A stretch of DNA of 64,000 nt from Microbacterium sp. RU33B. GTDB lineage: Bacteria; Actinomycetota; Actinomycetes; Actinomycetales; Microbacteriaceae. The stretch's first letter is position 1; each line of letters opens with the position of its first letter. Shown here in pieces: positions 42,494 to 51,331 of the stretch. The notes under the pieces are model-generated. The model was not told the origin of the DNA and made no database searches. It saw only the letters and a program-made list of their open reading frames with translations. Where the stretch lies: the NCBI RefSeq assembly GCF_900155915.1, contig NZ_FTPO01000001.1, positions 1 through 64,000 of the forward strand. The letters run 5' to 3'. The translations under genes were made by a program, and so were the position numbers.

Positions 42494-42575
42494 ACCCCAC
42501 GACCGACCCGCGGCCGGCCGGCCGCTTCACCCCCCTCCGTTGCGCGCCGACGCGCTGAGAAAGAAGGAAGCACAC

Positions 42576-43535
42576 GTGTTCGATCTGCCCGGCTCCTGGG
42601 TGTGGGACTACTGGTTCGCCGACGACGGCGAGAAGTACCACATCTTCTTCCTGTACGCCTCGCGGGCGCTGAGAGATCCCGATGCCCGCCACTACCGCGC
42701 CTCGATCGGGCACGCGGTCTCGACCGATCTGGTCGAGTGGACGCAGGTGGAGGACGCCCTCGTGCGCAGCGACGCGCCCGCGTTCGACGACCTGGCCACC
42801 TGGACGGGCTCGGTCGTGCGTCATCCCGACGGCACGTGGTTCCTCTTCTACACGGGCGCGTCTCTCTCCCCGGACGGCAAGAACGTCCAGCGCGTGGGGT
42901 ATGCCACCTCCGACGACCTGACGACGTGGACGAAGGCCTCCGGTCCCGTGCTCGAAGCCGCCGGCCCGTGGTACGAGACCCTCGACGACGATGCCTGGCA
43001 GGACGAGGCCTTCCGCGATCCGTGGGTCTTCGCCGATCCGGAGGGCGACGGCTGGCACATGCTCGTGACCGCACGCGCGCCGCACGGGATCCCGCTCGGA
43101 CGCGGGGTCGTGGGCCACGCGTGGTCGCCGGATCTGCGCACGTGGGAGCTGCGCGAACCGCTCACCGCGCCCAGCGACACCGGCTTCGGTCAGCTCGAGG
43201 TCATGCAGGTCGAGAACGTCGACGGCCGGCCCGTGCTCCTGTTCTCGTGCCTCGACGATCACGCGACGCCGGCGCGCGCCGGCGCGCGGGGCGGCACGTG
43301 GGCGGTCCCGGCCGAGAGTCTCACCGGCCCGTTCGACATCGACGCCGCCTATCCGCTGACGGACGACGCGCTCTACGTGGGCAGGCTCCTCCGCCGGCGG
43401 TCTGACGGCCAGTGGCTGCTGTTCGCCTTCCGCAACGCGGGGGAGGACGGACGCTTCGTGGGCGGCGTCAGCGATCCCATGCCGGTCGAGTGGCAGGCCG
43501 ATCGCCTGGTGGCGCGTCGGGAGTCGCGGGAGTGA
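42576..43535 (+). CDS. GH32/GH68-clan five-bladed propeller hydrolase, probably intracellular beta-fructosidase
   Basis: A 319-residue protein without signal peptide. It shows the GH32/GH68 (clan J) pattern: Asp11 in GSWVWDYWFADDG (nucleophile position near the N terminus), WTGSVVRHPDGTWFLFYTG, FRDPWVF with Asp148 (transition-state stabiliser) and a glutamate in the EVMQVENV segment (Glu208 or Glu213, acid/base). It lacks the C-terminal beta-sandwich of classical GH32 enzymes (about 450 residues or more), so it is a propeller-only form. GTG 42576 (AAGAAGGAAG upstream) fits best. It closes the importer-kinase operon and would split imported fructosides. Confidence 0.78.
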   Translation: MFDLPGSWVWDYWFADDGEKYHIFFLYASRALRDPDARHYRASIGHAVSTDLVEWTQVEDALVRSDAPAFDDLATWTGSVVRHPDGTWFLFYTGASLSPDGKNVQRVGYATSDDLTTWTKASGPVLEAAGPWYETLDDDAWQDEAFRDPWVFADPEGDGWHMLVTARAPHGIPLGRGVVGHAWSPDLRTWELREPLTAPSDTGFGQLEVMQVENVDGRPVLLFSCLDDHATPARAGARGGTWAVPAESLTGPFDIDAAYPLTDDALYVGRLLRRRSDGQWLLFAFRNAGEDGRFVGGVSDPMPVEWQADRLVARRESRE

Positions 43536-43597
43536 TCCCCACGCGCCTCGGGACATGATGGGAGCCCCACCTCTCCGACGCCGAACAGGACCCGCAC

Positions 43598-44101
43598 ATG
43601 CCGACCAGGCTCCTCCTCATCTCGGACACGCACATCCCCGGGAGGGCGCGCGGGCTGCCGGACGCCGTGCGCGCGGCGGCGGAGGCTGCCGACCTCGTGA
43701 TCCATGCGGGCGATTGGGTGGCGCTGCGCGTGCTCGACGACCTCCGCCTGCTGGCCCCCGTGGTGGGCGTCCACGGCAACAACGACGGACCCGATCTGCG
43801 GGAGGTCCTCCCCGAGGTCGCCGCCATCGAGATCGACGGCATCCGGTTCTCGGTCGTGCACGAGACCGGGGCCGCGCGCGGTCGTGAGGAGCGCATGGAT
43901 GCCGCCTTCGCCGACACTGATGTGCTGGTGTTCGGTCACAGTCACATCCCGTGGGACTCGGTGACCCCGGCCGGCATGCGGCTGCTCAACCCCGGTTCGC
44001 CGACCGATCGTCGCCGCCAGCCGGTCTGCACCATGATGACCGCCGTCGCCGACGGCGGTGCGCTGCGCGACGTCGAGCTCATCCCCGTCGAACGAGGCTG
44101 A
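43598..44101 (+). CDS. Metallophosphoesterase of the YfcE/MJ0936 type
   Basis: A 167-residue calcineurin-like phosphoesterase with all metal motifs: LLISDTHIPG at the start, VIHAGDW, VHGNNDG and VFGHSHIPW, then LLNPGSPTDRR, the end motif of the MJ0936/YfcE group. These enzymes are Mn-dependent phosphodiesterases of about 165 residues; the physiological substrate is unknown. It stands alone after the fructoside operon and converges on the S4 gene. Confidence 0.9.
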   Translation: MPTRLLLISDTHIPGRARGLPDAVRAAAEAADLVIHAGDWVALRVLDDLRLLAPVVGVHGNNDGPDLREVLPEVAAIEIDGIRFSVVHETGAARGREERMDAAFADTDVLVFGHSHIPWDSVTPAGMRLLNPGSPTDRRRQPVCTMMTAVADGGALRDVELIPVERG

Positions 44102-44112
44102 GCCAGCTCACC

Positions 44113-44340
44113 TCACGGGCGTACGCGGAACCGGCGCCCCTCGAAGCCGACGACGTCGCCCGCGTGGAGCTGGCGTCCGCGACGGCGGTCGACCTCGCCG
44201 TTGACGGTGACGTAGCCGTCGATGATGGCTTCCTTGACTTCGCCGCCGGAGTCGAGGGCTCCCGCGAACTTCAGGAACTGTCCGAGGCGGATGACGTCGC
44301 CTCCGATGGGCACATCGTCGATCGGACCCGGCTTCGTCAT
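44113..44340 (-). CDS. S4-domain RNA-binding protein
   Basis: A 75-residue protein composed of a single S4 domain: IRLGQFLKFAGALDSGGEVKEAIIDGYVTVNGEVDRRRGRQLHAGDVV, close to the YaaA/RlbA-type small RNA-binding proteins. TAGCAT stands six bases before the ATG, so the message is probably leaderless. It likely binds structured RNA, possibly rRNA; the target is unknown. Confidence 0.88.
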   Translation of the reverse strand: MTKPGPIDDVPIGGDVIRLGQFLKFAGALDSGGEVKEAIIDGYVTVNGEVDRRRGRQLHAGDVVGFEGRRFRVRP

Positions 44341-44486
44341 CCCCGAATGCTAGCCGAACGGGGTCGAATCGTCGGCGCGGCGGCGGTCATCGGGCAGGAT
44401 GGGACCACGCCGGGTCGACGGGTGTCAACCCCGCGCGCGGACGGGTCCGGACAGTGGACAGTAAAAGGCCAGCGAGAGGAACGGTC

Positions 44487-44753
44487 ATGAGCGACACGAA
44501 CGAGAGCCACCACGCCGACGGCGCCGAGGAGGTCCACGGAGGAGCCATGCCGATGCCGCACGGTTCCGACGAGGCCGCACCGCTGCCCGCAGACGACGGC
44601 GCGATGCCGATGCCCCACGGATCCGAGGCGTCGAACGACTCGCAGACCGACGACGGTGCGCTGCCGATGCCGCACGGCCCCGCGGATGCTGCGCCCCCGG
44701 CGCAGGACGGCGCCCTGCCGATGCCGCACGCGACCCCGGACGACGCCCGCTAG
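44487..44753 (+). CDS. Small acidic protein with four PMPHG repeats
   Basis: An 88-residue, signal-less, acidic and probably unstructured protein. It contains four copies of GA(M/L)PMPHG-type sequence, three ending PMPHG and the last PMPHA, at about residues 18, 37, 58 and 77, separated by Asp/Glu/Ala/Ser-rich spacers of about 11-13 residues. Ribosome site GAGAGGA lies 7 nt before the ATG. No homologous family is known to me. Regularly spaced Met and His suggest metal or peptide binding, but this is speculation. Its stop overlaps the end of the patatin gene on the opposite strand by 4 nt. Confidence 0.65.
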   Translation: MSDTNESHHADGAEEVHGGAMPMPHGSDEAAPLPADDGAMPMPHGSEASNDSQTDDGALPMPHGPADAAPPAQDGALPMPHATPDDAR

Positions 44754-45520
44754 CGTTCCGCGCTCCGCTCCCGGAGTGCCGCGGCGTCCAAGGCCGTCTC
44801 GGCGGCACGCCGCCCCTCGAGGATGAGGCGCGGCACGTCCGACATCGTCCACTGCGCCATGTGCTGCATCTCGGGCTGGATCAGCACGACGGACGGATCG
44901 GCGATCAGGTCGGCCGTGCGTGTCACGGTGCGCATCATGCGCACGTTCTCCCACTTCGCGTGCAGACGCACGACGATGATGCGCGACGCCCCGAGAGCGC
45001 GCGCGGCGGAGGCGGGGACGTTGTCGACCATCCCGCCGTCGGCCAGCAGGAGGGAGCCGCGCCGCACGGGAGGAAGCAGGCCCGGCACGGCGATCGAGGA
45101 GCGCAGAGCCACGCTCAACCGTCCGTGGTCGAGGATCACTCCTCGTCGAGTCCGCAGATCGGTCGCGTACGCGGCGAATCGCCGCGGGAGGTTCTCGATG
45201 AGCGGATCGGTGCCGAGCGCGGCGCGCACGGCATCCGTCACCGCAGCCGTGTCGAGCAGGCCCCAGCGCGGAGTGCCCGACCATCGCGCGATGTGCCGCC
45301 AGCGGAACGCCCGCGCGGCGCGCTCGATCGCGTCGGGCTCGACGCCCGCCGCGTAGGCCGCGGCGACCAGGGCGCCTGAACTCGTTCCGACGGCGATGCC
45401 CGGACGGATGCCGCGCTCGGCGAGCACCTGGAGGACGCCCACGTGCGCGGCGCCGAATGCGCCGCCGCCGCTGAGTGCGAGTCCCAGCGACGCGTCGTCG
45501 ACGGTCTCGGGCGGAGGCAT
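44750..45520 (-). CDS. Patatin-like phospholipase
   Basis: A 256-residue patatin/RssA-type serine lipase: oxyanion motif LALSGGGAFGAAHVGVLQ at about 14-30, nucleophile Ser in GTSSGALVAA (about 48), and the catalytic Asp in LLADGGMVDNVPA (about 162). VPGLLPPV and the small size fit the bacterial RssA group. It acts in the cytoplasm or at the inner membrane on lipids; the substrate is unknown. TAGTGT six bases before the ATG suggests a leaderless start. Confidence 0.9.
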   Translation of the reverse strand: MPPPETVDDASLGLALSGGGAFGAAHVGVLQVLAERGIRPGIAVGTSSGALVAAAYAAGVEPDAIERAARAFRWRHIARWSGTPRWGLLDTAAVTDAVRAALGTDPLIENLPRRFAAYATDLRTRRGVILDHGRLSVALRSSIAVPGLLPPVRRGSLLLADGGMVDNVPASAARALGASRIIVVRLHAKWENVRMMRTVTRTADLIADPSVVLIQPEMQHMAQWTMSDVPRLILEGRRAAETALDAAALRERSAER

Positions 45521-45700
45521 GGATCCACACTAGGGCGGCATCCGGTGGGCGGCGTCGAGGGCCGGACGGTGCGGGATCGCGCGCACGCCCGCCTGCGAAT
45601 ATCGCGAGACCTGCATCCGGATCGGCGTCGGGACCGGAATACCTTCACGCGGGACTTTGCCGGACTCGCCGGTGACCTCTGCGCAGGAGCGGAGTGCGAC

Positions 45701-46693
45701 ATGACGAAGATGCCGACCACGACCACCGTGGTGGAGTACGACGCCGCCGGCGACGCGAGCGTCCTGACGGTGCGCACCAGACCGCTTCCGCCCCCGGGCC
45801 CTGGTGAGGTGACCGTCGAGGTCATGACCGCCGGGCTCAACCACATCGACAGCTTCATCCGGGCCGGCACCGAGTCGGGCTGGGCGGACGAGCCGTGGCC
45901 GCGCGCATCGGGGAGCGACTTCGCCGGCATCGTGGTCGCCGTGGGCGCGGGGGTCTCGCGATTCGGCAAGGGGGCCGAGGTCATCGGGCACGTGCGCGAA
46001 GGGGCTCAGGCGACGTTCGTCACCGTGCCTGCCGGGGCGCTGGCGACCAAGCCCCGCGGCATCACGTGGGAGCAGGCCGGCGGCCTGTACCTGGCGGGCG
46101 CAACGGCCCTCTCCACGCTGGACGAGCTGCGCATCGGGCCCGGCGACGTGCTCGTGGTCTCGGCGGCGGCCGGAGGCGTCGGAAGCATCGAGGCGCAGAT
46201 CGCCCGTCATCTCGGGGCGAAGGTCATCGGCACGTGCGGCGACCGCAACTTCGACTACCTGCGCCAGCTGGGCATCACCCCCGTGCGGTACGGCGAGGGG
46301 ATCGCGAAGCGCATCCGCGACGCCGCAGGCGCTCCCGTCACGGCGATGATCGACAACTTCGGCCAGGACGGGGCGGATCTGGCCGACGAGCTGGGCGTGT
46401 CCCCGTCGCGCTACCGTTCCAGCGCAGACCGCCGCGACACCGAGCTGCGCCTCCTCCAGGGCGATCCGCCGTCGATCGCGCAGGGCACCCAGCTGCTCGA
46501 GCGACTGGTCGCGCTGGCCGAGCGCCGGGCCTTCACGCTGCTCGTCTCCGGCTTCTACGCGTTCGACGACGTCGCGGAGGCCTACGACGACCTGGCCCGC
46601 CTGCATTCCCGCGGCAAGATCATCCTCGGCATGCGCCCGGTCACGCGGGTGCGCACCCTCCGGGCGCGCGACGTCTTCGAAGCGGCCAAGTGA
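45701..46693 (+). CDS. Zinc-independent NADPH:quinone-oxidoreductase-like dehydrogenase
   Basis: A 330-residue medium-chain dehydrogenase/reductase: N-terminal GroES-like part (VLTVRTRPLPPPGPGEVTVEVMTAGLNHIDSFIRAG, ASGSDFAGIVVAVGAGVSRFGKGAEVIGH) and nucleotide-binding part (LVVSAAAGGVGSIEAQIARHLGAKVIGT, HSRGKIILGMRP). The cysteines of zinc-containing alcohol dehydrogenases are missing, placing it in the quinone oxidoreductase/enone reductase group. AGCGGAG precedes the ATG. It is a single gene ended by a bidirectional hairpin. Confidence 0.88.
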   Translation: MTKMPTTTTVVEYDAAGDASVLTVRTRPLPPPGPGEVTVEVMTAGLNHIDSFIRAGTESGWADEPWPRASGSDFAGIVVAVGAGVSRFGKGAEVIGHVREGAQATFVTVPAGALATKPRGITWEQAGGLYLAGATALSTLDELRIGPGDVLVVSAAAGGVGSIEAQIARHLGAKVIGTCGDRNFDYLRQLGITPVRYGEGIAKRIRDAAGAPVTAMIDNFGQDGADLADELGVSPSRYRSSADRRDTELRLLQGDPPSIAQGTQLLERLVALAERRAFTLLVSGFYAFDDVAEAYDDLARLHSRGKIILGMRPVTRVRTLRARDVFEAAK

Positions 46694-46698
46694 CACCG

Positions 46699-46734
46699 GG
46701 GCCCCTCTCTCGCACGACCGCGAGAAAGGGGCCC
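46699..46734. terminator. Bidirectional hairpin terminator
   Basis: GGGCCCC and TCTCGC (46699-46713) pair with GCGAGA and GGGGCCC (46720-46734) with one mismatch and a 6-nt loop. It lies between the converging dehydrogenase and fasciclin genes. Confidence 0.7.
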
Positions 46735-46781
46735 ACCGCGGTCGCCCGGAGGCGGCGCGATGGGCCCCTGGGCCCGCCCCG

Positions 46782-47375
46782 TCAGGAGGCCGGAACCAGC
46801 ACGCGATCGATGGTGTGGATCACACCGTTGGTCGCGGGGATGTTGACCTTCCACAGCACCAGCCGCGGGTCGGTGAGCGACGGCGACTCATCTCGGAGCG
46901 TGACGACGCGCGGCTTCACCGTTCCGCCGTTGGCCATCGTGAGCGACTTCGACAGGATCACCTGCACGGGGCCGAGCTTCTTTCCGGCGACGACGTGGTA
47001 CAGCAGGATGTTCGCGATCTGATCGGTCGTGAAGGCCGTGGTGATCGTGGTGAGAGCCTCGGCCTCTGATGCGGGCATCGTTCCGGTGAGATCCTTCACC
47101 AAGAGGAGGAAGGCACGGTCGTTGGGTGCGAACACCGTGTACTTCTTCGTCGTGTCGGCGAGCGCGCCGTTCAGCCCGGTGGCCAGCACCGCCTGCACGA
47201 GGATGTCGTAGTCCCACGGGTTGCTGTCGGGTGTGCCGCCTCCGGATGCCGCGACCGCGACGTCCACGATCGTGCCGCTCGGAGGTGCGCCGTTCGTCGC
47301 ATGCGCGGGGGCGGCCGCGAACACGAGTGCTGCCGTGGTGACCGCCGCGAGGGCGATTCGGGTTCTGATCTTCAT
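46782..47375 (-). CDS. Secreted fasciclin-domain protein
   Basis: A 197-residue exported protein: signal peptide (about 1-27, AAAPAHA) and one fasciclin (FAS1) domain covering the rest, with NPWDYDILVQAVLATGLNGAL, KYTVFAPNDRAFLLLV, QIANILLYHVVAGKKL and the final NGVIHTIDRVLVPAS, the H2 motif of the fold. FAS1 domains mediate cell adhesion and matrix contact. There is no anchor, so it is released or retained through the wall. GGAG lies upstream of the ATG. Confidence 0.93.
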   Translation of the reverse strand: MKIRTRIALAAVTTAALVFAAAPAHATNGAPPSGTIVDVAVAASGGGTPDSNPWDYDILVQAVLATGLNGALADTTKKYTVFAPNDRAFLLLVKDLTGTMPASEAEALTTITTAFTTDQIANILLYHVVAGKKLGPVQVILSKSLTMANGGTVKPRVVTLRDESPSLTDPRLVLWKVNIPATNGVIHTIDRVLVPAS

Positions 47376-47485
47376 CGTTCAGCTCCTTCACTCAGGGATG
47401 CCGCCCGGACTGGTCTTGCGGGGCGCCATGAGTGTCTTCTCCGCGGTGGCCCTCCACGGATGCAGGTGGGGCGAACTCGACGGGC

Positions 47486-47881
47486 TCAGCGCGCCGAGGA
47501 GATGAGTCCGCCCGAGCCGAGCACGCGCTCGGGGTCGATGCGCACCACGACCCTCCGCGGATTCACGCGCGGCTGACGGTAGCGCGCCGCGTAGAGGTCG
47601 ACGGCGAGCTGAACGGCATCCGGCTCCCGCTCGATGCGTGCACGACCGGCGATGCTCAGCCATTCCGGGCCGCTCACCTGGGCGACCGTCGCCCGGGCAT
47701 CGCGCTCGACGTTGCGCACCTTCTGGCTCCCGTCCGACGTGATGATGCGCACCACACCGTCGACGAACGTGAAGCCGACCGCGACGACGTGGATCGAGCC
47801 GGACGGGGCGATCGTGGAGAGCGTCGCCAGGTGGCGCTCGGTGACGAAGCGGATGCCGTCCGGGGTGAGTGCGATGGTCAT
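47486..47881 (-). CDS. PPOX-class flavin/F420-dependent protein (Rv1155-like)
   Basis: A 131-residue pyridoxamine-phosphate-oxidase-like split-barrel protein: GIRFVTERHLATLSTIAPSGSIHVVAVGFTFVDGVVRIITSDGSQKVRNVERDARATVAQ is the standard N-terminal two thirds, then WLSIAGRARIE. Actinobacterial members bind F420 or FMN/heme and reduce small molecules. GACAAT stands six bases before the ATG, so it may be leaderless. It is a single gene; the substrate is unknown. Confidence 0.88.
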   Translation of the reverse strand: MTIALTPDGIRFVTERHLATLSTIAPSGSIHVVAVGFTFVDGVVRIITSDGSQKVRNVERDARATVAQVSGPEWLSIAGRARIEREPDAVQLAVDLYAARYRQPRVNPRRVVVRIDPERVLGSGGLISSAR

Positions 47882-47925
47882 GTGCCCATTGTCCGCGACC
47901 CGTGTGGCGCGGGGCGCGGTGGGCG

Positions 47926-49542
47926 TCAGGCGGCTGCGTCCTGTTTCGGCTTTCGAGCCGTCGGAGCGGTGGCGGGGATGCCTCGGGACAGCAGGAGCGC
48001 GAGCAGGCTGATCACGATCAGCCCGAAGAACGCGACGCGCAGCGATGACAGCTGCGACTCCCGGTAGACCGTGGCGAGCTCCGTGGCCGCCTCCTCATCC
48101 AGCCCGGCCTGTTCCGCGATCTTCTCGACGTCCGCCGACGGCACGATCGCGACGCCGCCCTCCGTGCGCTCGTTCACGATGCCGCGGGTCTCGGCCGACA
48201 GGCCGCTCGTCGCGACCCCCGAGGCGAACGAGGTCGCGAGCGCGCCGATGAGGATGGAGCCGATCAGGGCGGTGCCCAGCGACGAGCCGAGGTTCTGGAA
48301 GACGCCCTGCAGTCCGCCGACCTCGCTGGTCTGCTCCTCGCCGACGCTCGACATGGTGACGTTGCCCAGCTGGGAGGCGAGGAGACCCAGTGCGCCCCCG
48401 GCCAGGAACATGCCGACGCCGAACAGCAGGCTGCGCAGGTCTTCGGTCACCGCGCCCAGGAGGATGCCGGCACTCAGCACGAGCACGAGCTGGCCCACGC
48501 GCACGATGCGCCGCGGTGACCAGAACCGCGAGAGCACGGTGCCGGCGACCGAGAACAGGATGAGCGAGACCGACAGCGGGAAGATCTTGATGCCGGTCTG
48601 GAGGGCGTCCAGCCCCAGGGTCATCTGCAGATAGACCGGCACCATGAAGAACAGCCCCGCCGTCACGGCGTACTGCGCGCCGAGCACGGAGAGCCCGCTG
48701 CGCAGCTGGGTGATCGAGAACATCTCGACGTGCACGAGGGGCGACCGGCCCAGACGCACGAGCCGCCGCTGGCGACGGACGAACGCATAGATCAGCGCGG
48801 CTCCGAGCACCATGAACCAGGCCGAGAGGGAGATGCCCAGGGGAGCGACGTCGACGCCGTTGATCTGGGGACTCTGCAGCGGGAGGATCCAGCCCCACAC
48901 CTTGGTCTGCAGCATCCCGTAGACCACGAGGACGAGGCCGGCCGACGACACGAGCACACTGAGGATGTCGATCCGCACCGTGCGGCGAGGCGTCGTGTCG
49001 TTCACGAGGCGCGCGCTGAGGACCACGCCGATCATGATGACGACTTCGGCGACGAACACGTAGCGCCAGTCGAAGTAGGTGGTGACGAATCCGCCGATCA
49101 GGGGTCCGGCCGCGACGGCCGCGCCGGAGACCGCACCGATCGCGGCGTACGCCGTGACGCGGTCGCGGCCGTGGTAGTTGTCGGCGATGAGCGCCGCGAT
49201 CGCGGGGATCACGAGCACGGCGCCGAGGCCCTCGATCACCGACCATCCGAGGAACAGGAACTGCACGTTCGGGCTCAGCGCGGTCAGCAGCGAGCCCATC
49301 GCATAGACGCAGGAGCCGACCACGAACGCCCGCCGGCGCCCCCAGACGTCTCCGAGCTTGGCTCCGAGCAGCATGAACGCCGCCATCGTCAGCGTGTAGA
49401 AGGTGATGGCGGCCTGCATGGCCGACACCGTGGTGTCGAGATCGACGACGACGGTGGAGATCGACACGTTCATCACGGTGCCGTCGAGCACCATGACGAA
49501 CTGCGCGAGGCCCAGGACGATGACGGCGGACCACTTCTTCAC
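47926..49542 (-). CDS. MFS multidrug exporter, DHA2 family (14 helices)
   Basis: A 538-residue transporter with 14 hydrophobic helices. Motif A GAKLGDVWGRRRAF, the helix 1 motif LAQFVMVLDGTVMNVSIST, the helix 5 motif C region IGAVSGAAVAAGPLIGGFVTTYFDWRYVFV and the central loop after helix 6 are typical of drug:proton antiporters of the DHA2 group. The GTG at 49542 starts directly before the first helix (VKKWSAVIVLG); AAGAGG lies about 10 nt upstream. A soluble extension of about 70 residues with acidic helices lies between helices 13 and 14. It is divergent from the AsnC-type regulator, which probably controls it. Confidence 0.92.
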   Translation of the reverse strand: MKKWSAVIVLGLAQFVMVLDGTVMNVSISTVVVDLDTTVSAMQAAITFYTLTMAAFMLLGAKLGDVWGRRRAFVVGSCVYAMGSLLTALSPNVQFLFLGWSVIEGLGAVLVIPAIAALIADNYHGRDRVTAYAAIGAVSGAAVAAGPLIGGFVTTYFDWRYVFVAEVVIMIGVVLSARLVNDTTPRRTVRIDILSVLVSSAGLVLVVYGMLQTKVWGWILPLQSPQINGVDVAPLGISLSAWFMVLGAALIYAFVRRQRRLVRLGRSPLVHVEMFSITQLRSGLSVLGAQYAVTAGLFFMVPVYLQMTLGLDALQTGIKIFPLSVSLILFSVAGTVLSRFWSPRRIVRVGQLVLVLSAGILLGAVTEDLRSLLFGVGMFLAGGALGLLASQLGNVTMSSVGEEQTSEVGGLQGVFQNLGSSLGTALIGSILIGALATSFASGVATSGLSAETRGIVNERTEGGVAIVPSADVEKIAEQAGLDEEAATELATVYRESQLSSLRVAFFGLIVISLLALLLSRGIPATAPTARKPKQDAAA

Positions 49543-49860
49543 AATGCGACGACCTCTTGCTCGGGGGAGTCGGCAGTGCGGCTGAGGTGCGGCGATCTGC
49601 CCTGAGCACGATGTTGCCCTATCCGGCGGGCGCGCGACATCAGGACGGCGGGAACTGTCGTCGGGGGGAGTCGGTCTCCTTCGTGGGGAAACATCGGCGA
49701 GAGGGTGGGACGCCGGACTCCCGCGATCACCGCTTATGGCCGTGAGTCGCTTCGATGTGCAAGGATCACACCACGGATCCCGCAGATCACACAACTGGCT
49801 TCGATTCGATTGATCGATGTGTCCAATCCGGGACCGACGACCAGAGCAAGGATGATCAGT
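49543..49860. other. Divergent intergenic region between MFS exporter and AsnC-type regulator
   Basis: A 318-bp stretch without a credible gene. It must hold the promoters of both divergent genes. The right half is clearly AT-richer than the surroundings and contains TGTGCAAGGATCACA (49756-49770), an imperfect dyad of the size bound by Lrp/AsnC regulators, a partial copy ATCACACAAC shortly after, and ATTCGATTGATCGAT near 49805-49820. The left half shows no clear signal. Confidence 0.4.
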
Positions 49861-50325
49861 ATGAGCGTTCTCGACGCGACCGACCGCCGCATCCTCCTGG
49901 AGCTCGACGACGATCCCCGTCTTCCTGTCGCCCTTCTCGCACAGCGACTGTCGCTGGCTCGGGGCACCGTGCACGCGCGGCTCGAGCGGCTCGCGGCATC
50001 CGGGGCGCTGCGCTCCCACAGTGCCCGCGTCCGCCCGGAGGCGCTCGGACGGGGGGTCGCGGCGTCCATCCGCGTCGAGCTCGACCAGCATCGGATCGTC
50101 GAGGCGATCGAGGCGCTGCGCGGTGTGCCGGAGGTGCTGGAGTGCTTCGCCCCCGCGGGTGACACCGATCTCCTCCTGCGCGTCGTGGCGAAGAGTCCCG
50201 ACGACCTGTACCGCGTCGCCGAGGTCGTGCGGCTGTGCCCCGGCATCCTGCGCACGTCCACGAGCCTGTTCCTGCGCGAAGTCATCCCCTACCGCGTGAG
50301 CGAACTGCTCAAGGCCGACGACTGA
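49861..50325 (+). CDS. Lrp/AsnC-family transcriptional regulator
   Basis: A 154-residue regulator: helix-turn-helix (LDATDRRILLELDDDPRLPVALLAQRLSLARGTVHARLERL, residues 3-45) and RAM sensor domain (about 68-145; GVPEVLECFAPAGDTDLLLRVVAKSPDDLYRVAEVV). ATG 49861 has AAGGA 9 nt before it. It probably regulates the divergent MFS exporter and itself; ligands in this family are usually amino acids or related small molecules. Confidence 0.9.
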   Translation: MSVLDATDRRILLELDDDPRLPVALLAQRLSLARGTVHARLERLAASGALRSHSARVRPEALGRGVAASIRVELDQHRIVEAIEALRGVPEVLECFAPAGDTDLLLRVVAKSPDDLYRVAEVVRLCPGILRTSTSLFLREVIPYRVSELLKADD

Positions 50326-50350
50326 CGGCCTCGGCTCCTAGGCTGGGGCG

Positions 50351-51322
50351 ATGAGCACACCGGAGATCCGCCTCGCAACGACCGGCACCAGCGTCATCAC
50401 ATCGACGTTCGCGGATGCCGTGTCGCAGGTCGACGGCATCCGCATCGAGGCGGTCTCGTCGCGCGACGGGGAACGCGCTGCGGCCAAGGCCGCCGAGTGC
50501 GGCGCGAACTGGTCGGGCACGTACGACGATGTGCTCGCTTCTCCGCTCGTCGACGCCGTGTACATCGCGAGCCCCAACAGCGCGCACCACGCGCAGGCGC
50601 TCCGTGCGATCGCCGCGGGTAAGCACGTCATCGTCGAGAAGCCGGCCGTCACGACCGAGGCGGAGTGGGCCGAGCTGGTGGAGCGGGCGCGGCAGGCGGA
50701 TGTCGTCCTCCTCGAGGCGATGCGCACCGAGTACGACCCCGGCATGGACCTCGTCCGATCGCTTCTGGCCGACCTCGGACGCCTGCGGCACGCGTCGCTC
50801 CGCTACGAGAAGCAGTCATCTCGCTATGCGAAGGTGCTGGCGGGCGAGCGCGTCAACATGTTCGACCCCGCTCTCGCGGGCGGAGCGCTCAACGACCTCG
50901 GGGTGTACTGCCTCCACGCCATGGTGATGCTGTTCGGTGTGCCCGACGGGCTGGCCGCGGCATCCGTCGGCGTCTCCTCGGGGGTCGACGGCGCCGGCAC
51001 GGTGCTCGCGCGCTACCCCGGGTTCGTCGTCGACCTGTCGTACTCCAAGATCAGCTCGAGCGCGATCGCGAGCGAGATCCAGGGGGAGGAGGGCACGCTC
51101 GTGATCGACGACATCGCGGCGCCGCGCTCGGTGGAGCTCGTCGGGATCGACGGCTCCCGCGTGCGTCACGACGTCGAGGCGCCGGAGAACCCGCTCGTGC
51201 ACGAGGTCCGCCGATTCGCGGAGCTGATCGCCTCGGGCGGCGACGCGAGCGCCGACCAGCGGCTGACCGGGCAGACCCTGCGGCTCATCGAAGAGGTCCG
51301 CCGGGTGGCGCCCGTCGTCTGA
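50351..51322 (+). CDS. Gfo/Idh/MocA-family oxidoreductase
   Basis: A 323-residue NAD(P)-dependent dehydrogenase. The N-terminal strand is RLATTGTSVITSTFADAV, a variant in which the glycine motif GxGxxG is weakened; VYIASPNSAHHAQALRAIAAGKHVIVEKPAVTTEAE and GGALNDLGVYCLHAMVMLFG are standard. TAGGCT lies exactly six bases before the ATG, so the transcript is probably leaderless although the AsnC gene ends only 25 nt earlier. The substrate is not readable. Confidence 0.85.
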   Translation: MSTPEIRLATTGTSVITSTFADAVSQVDGIRIEAVSSRDGERAAAKAAECGANWSGTYDDVLASPLVDAVYIASPNSAHHAQALRAIAAGKHVIVEKPAVTTEAEWAELVERARQADVVLLEAMRTEYDPGMDLVRSLLADLGRLRHASLRYEKQSSRYAKVLAGERVNMFDPALAGGALNDLGVYCLHAMVMLFGVPDGLAAASVGVSSGVDGAGTVLARYPGFVVDLSYSKISSSAIASEIQGEEGTLVIDDIAAPRSVELVGIDGSRVRHDVEAPENPLVHEVRRFAELIASGGDASADQRLTGQTLRLIEEVRRVAPVV

Positions 51323-51331
51323 CGGACTCGA

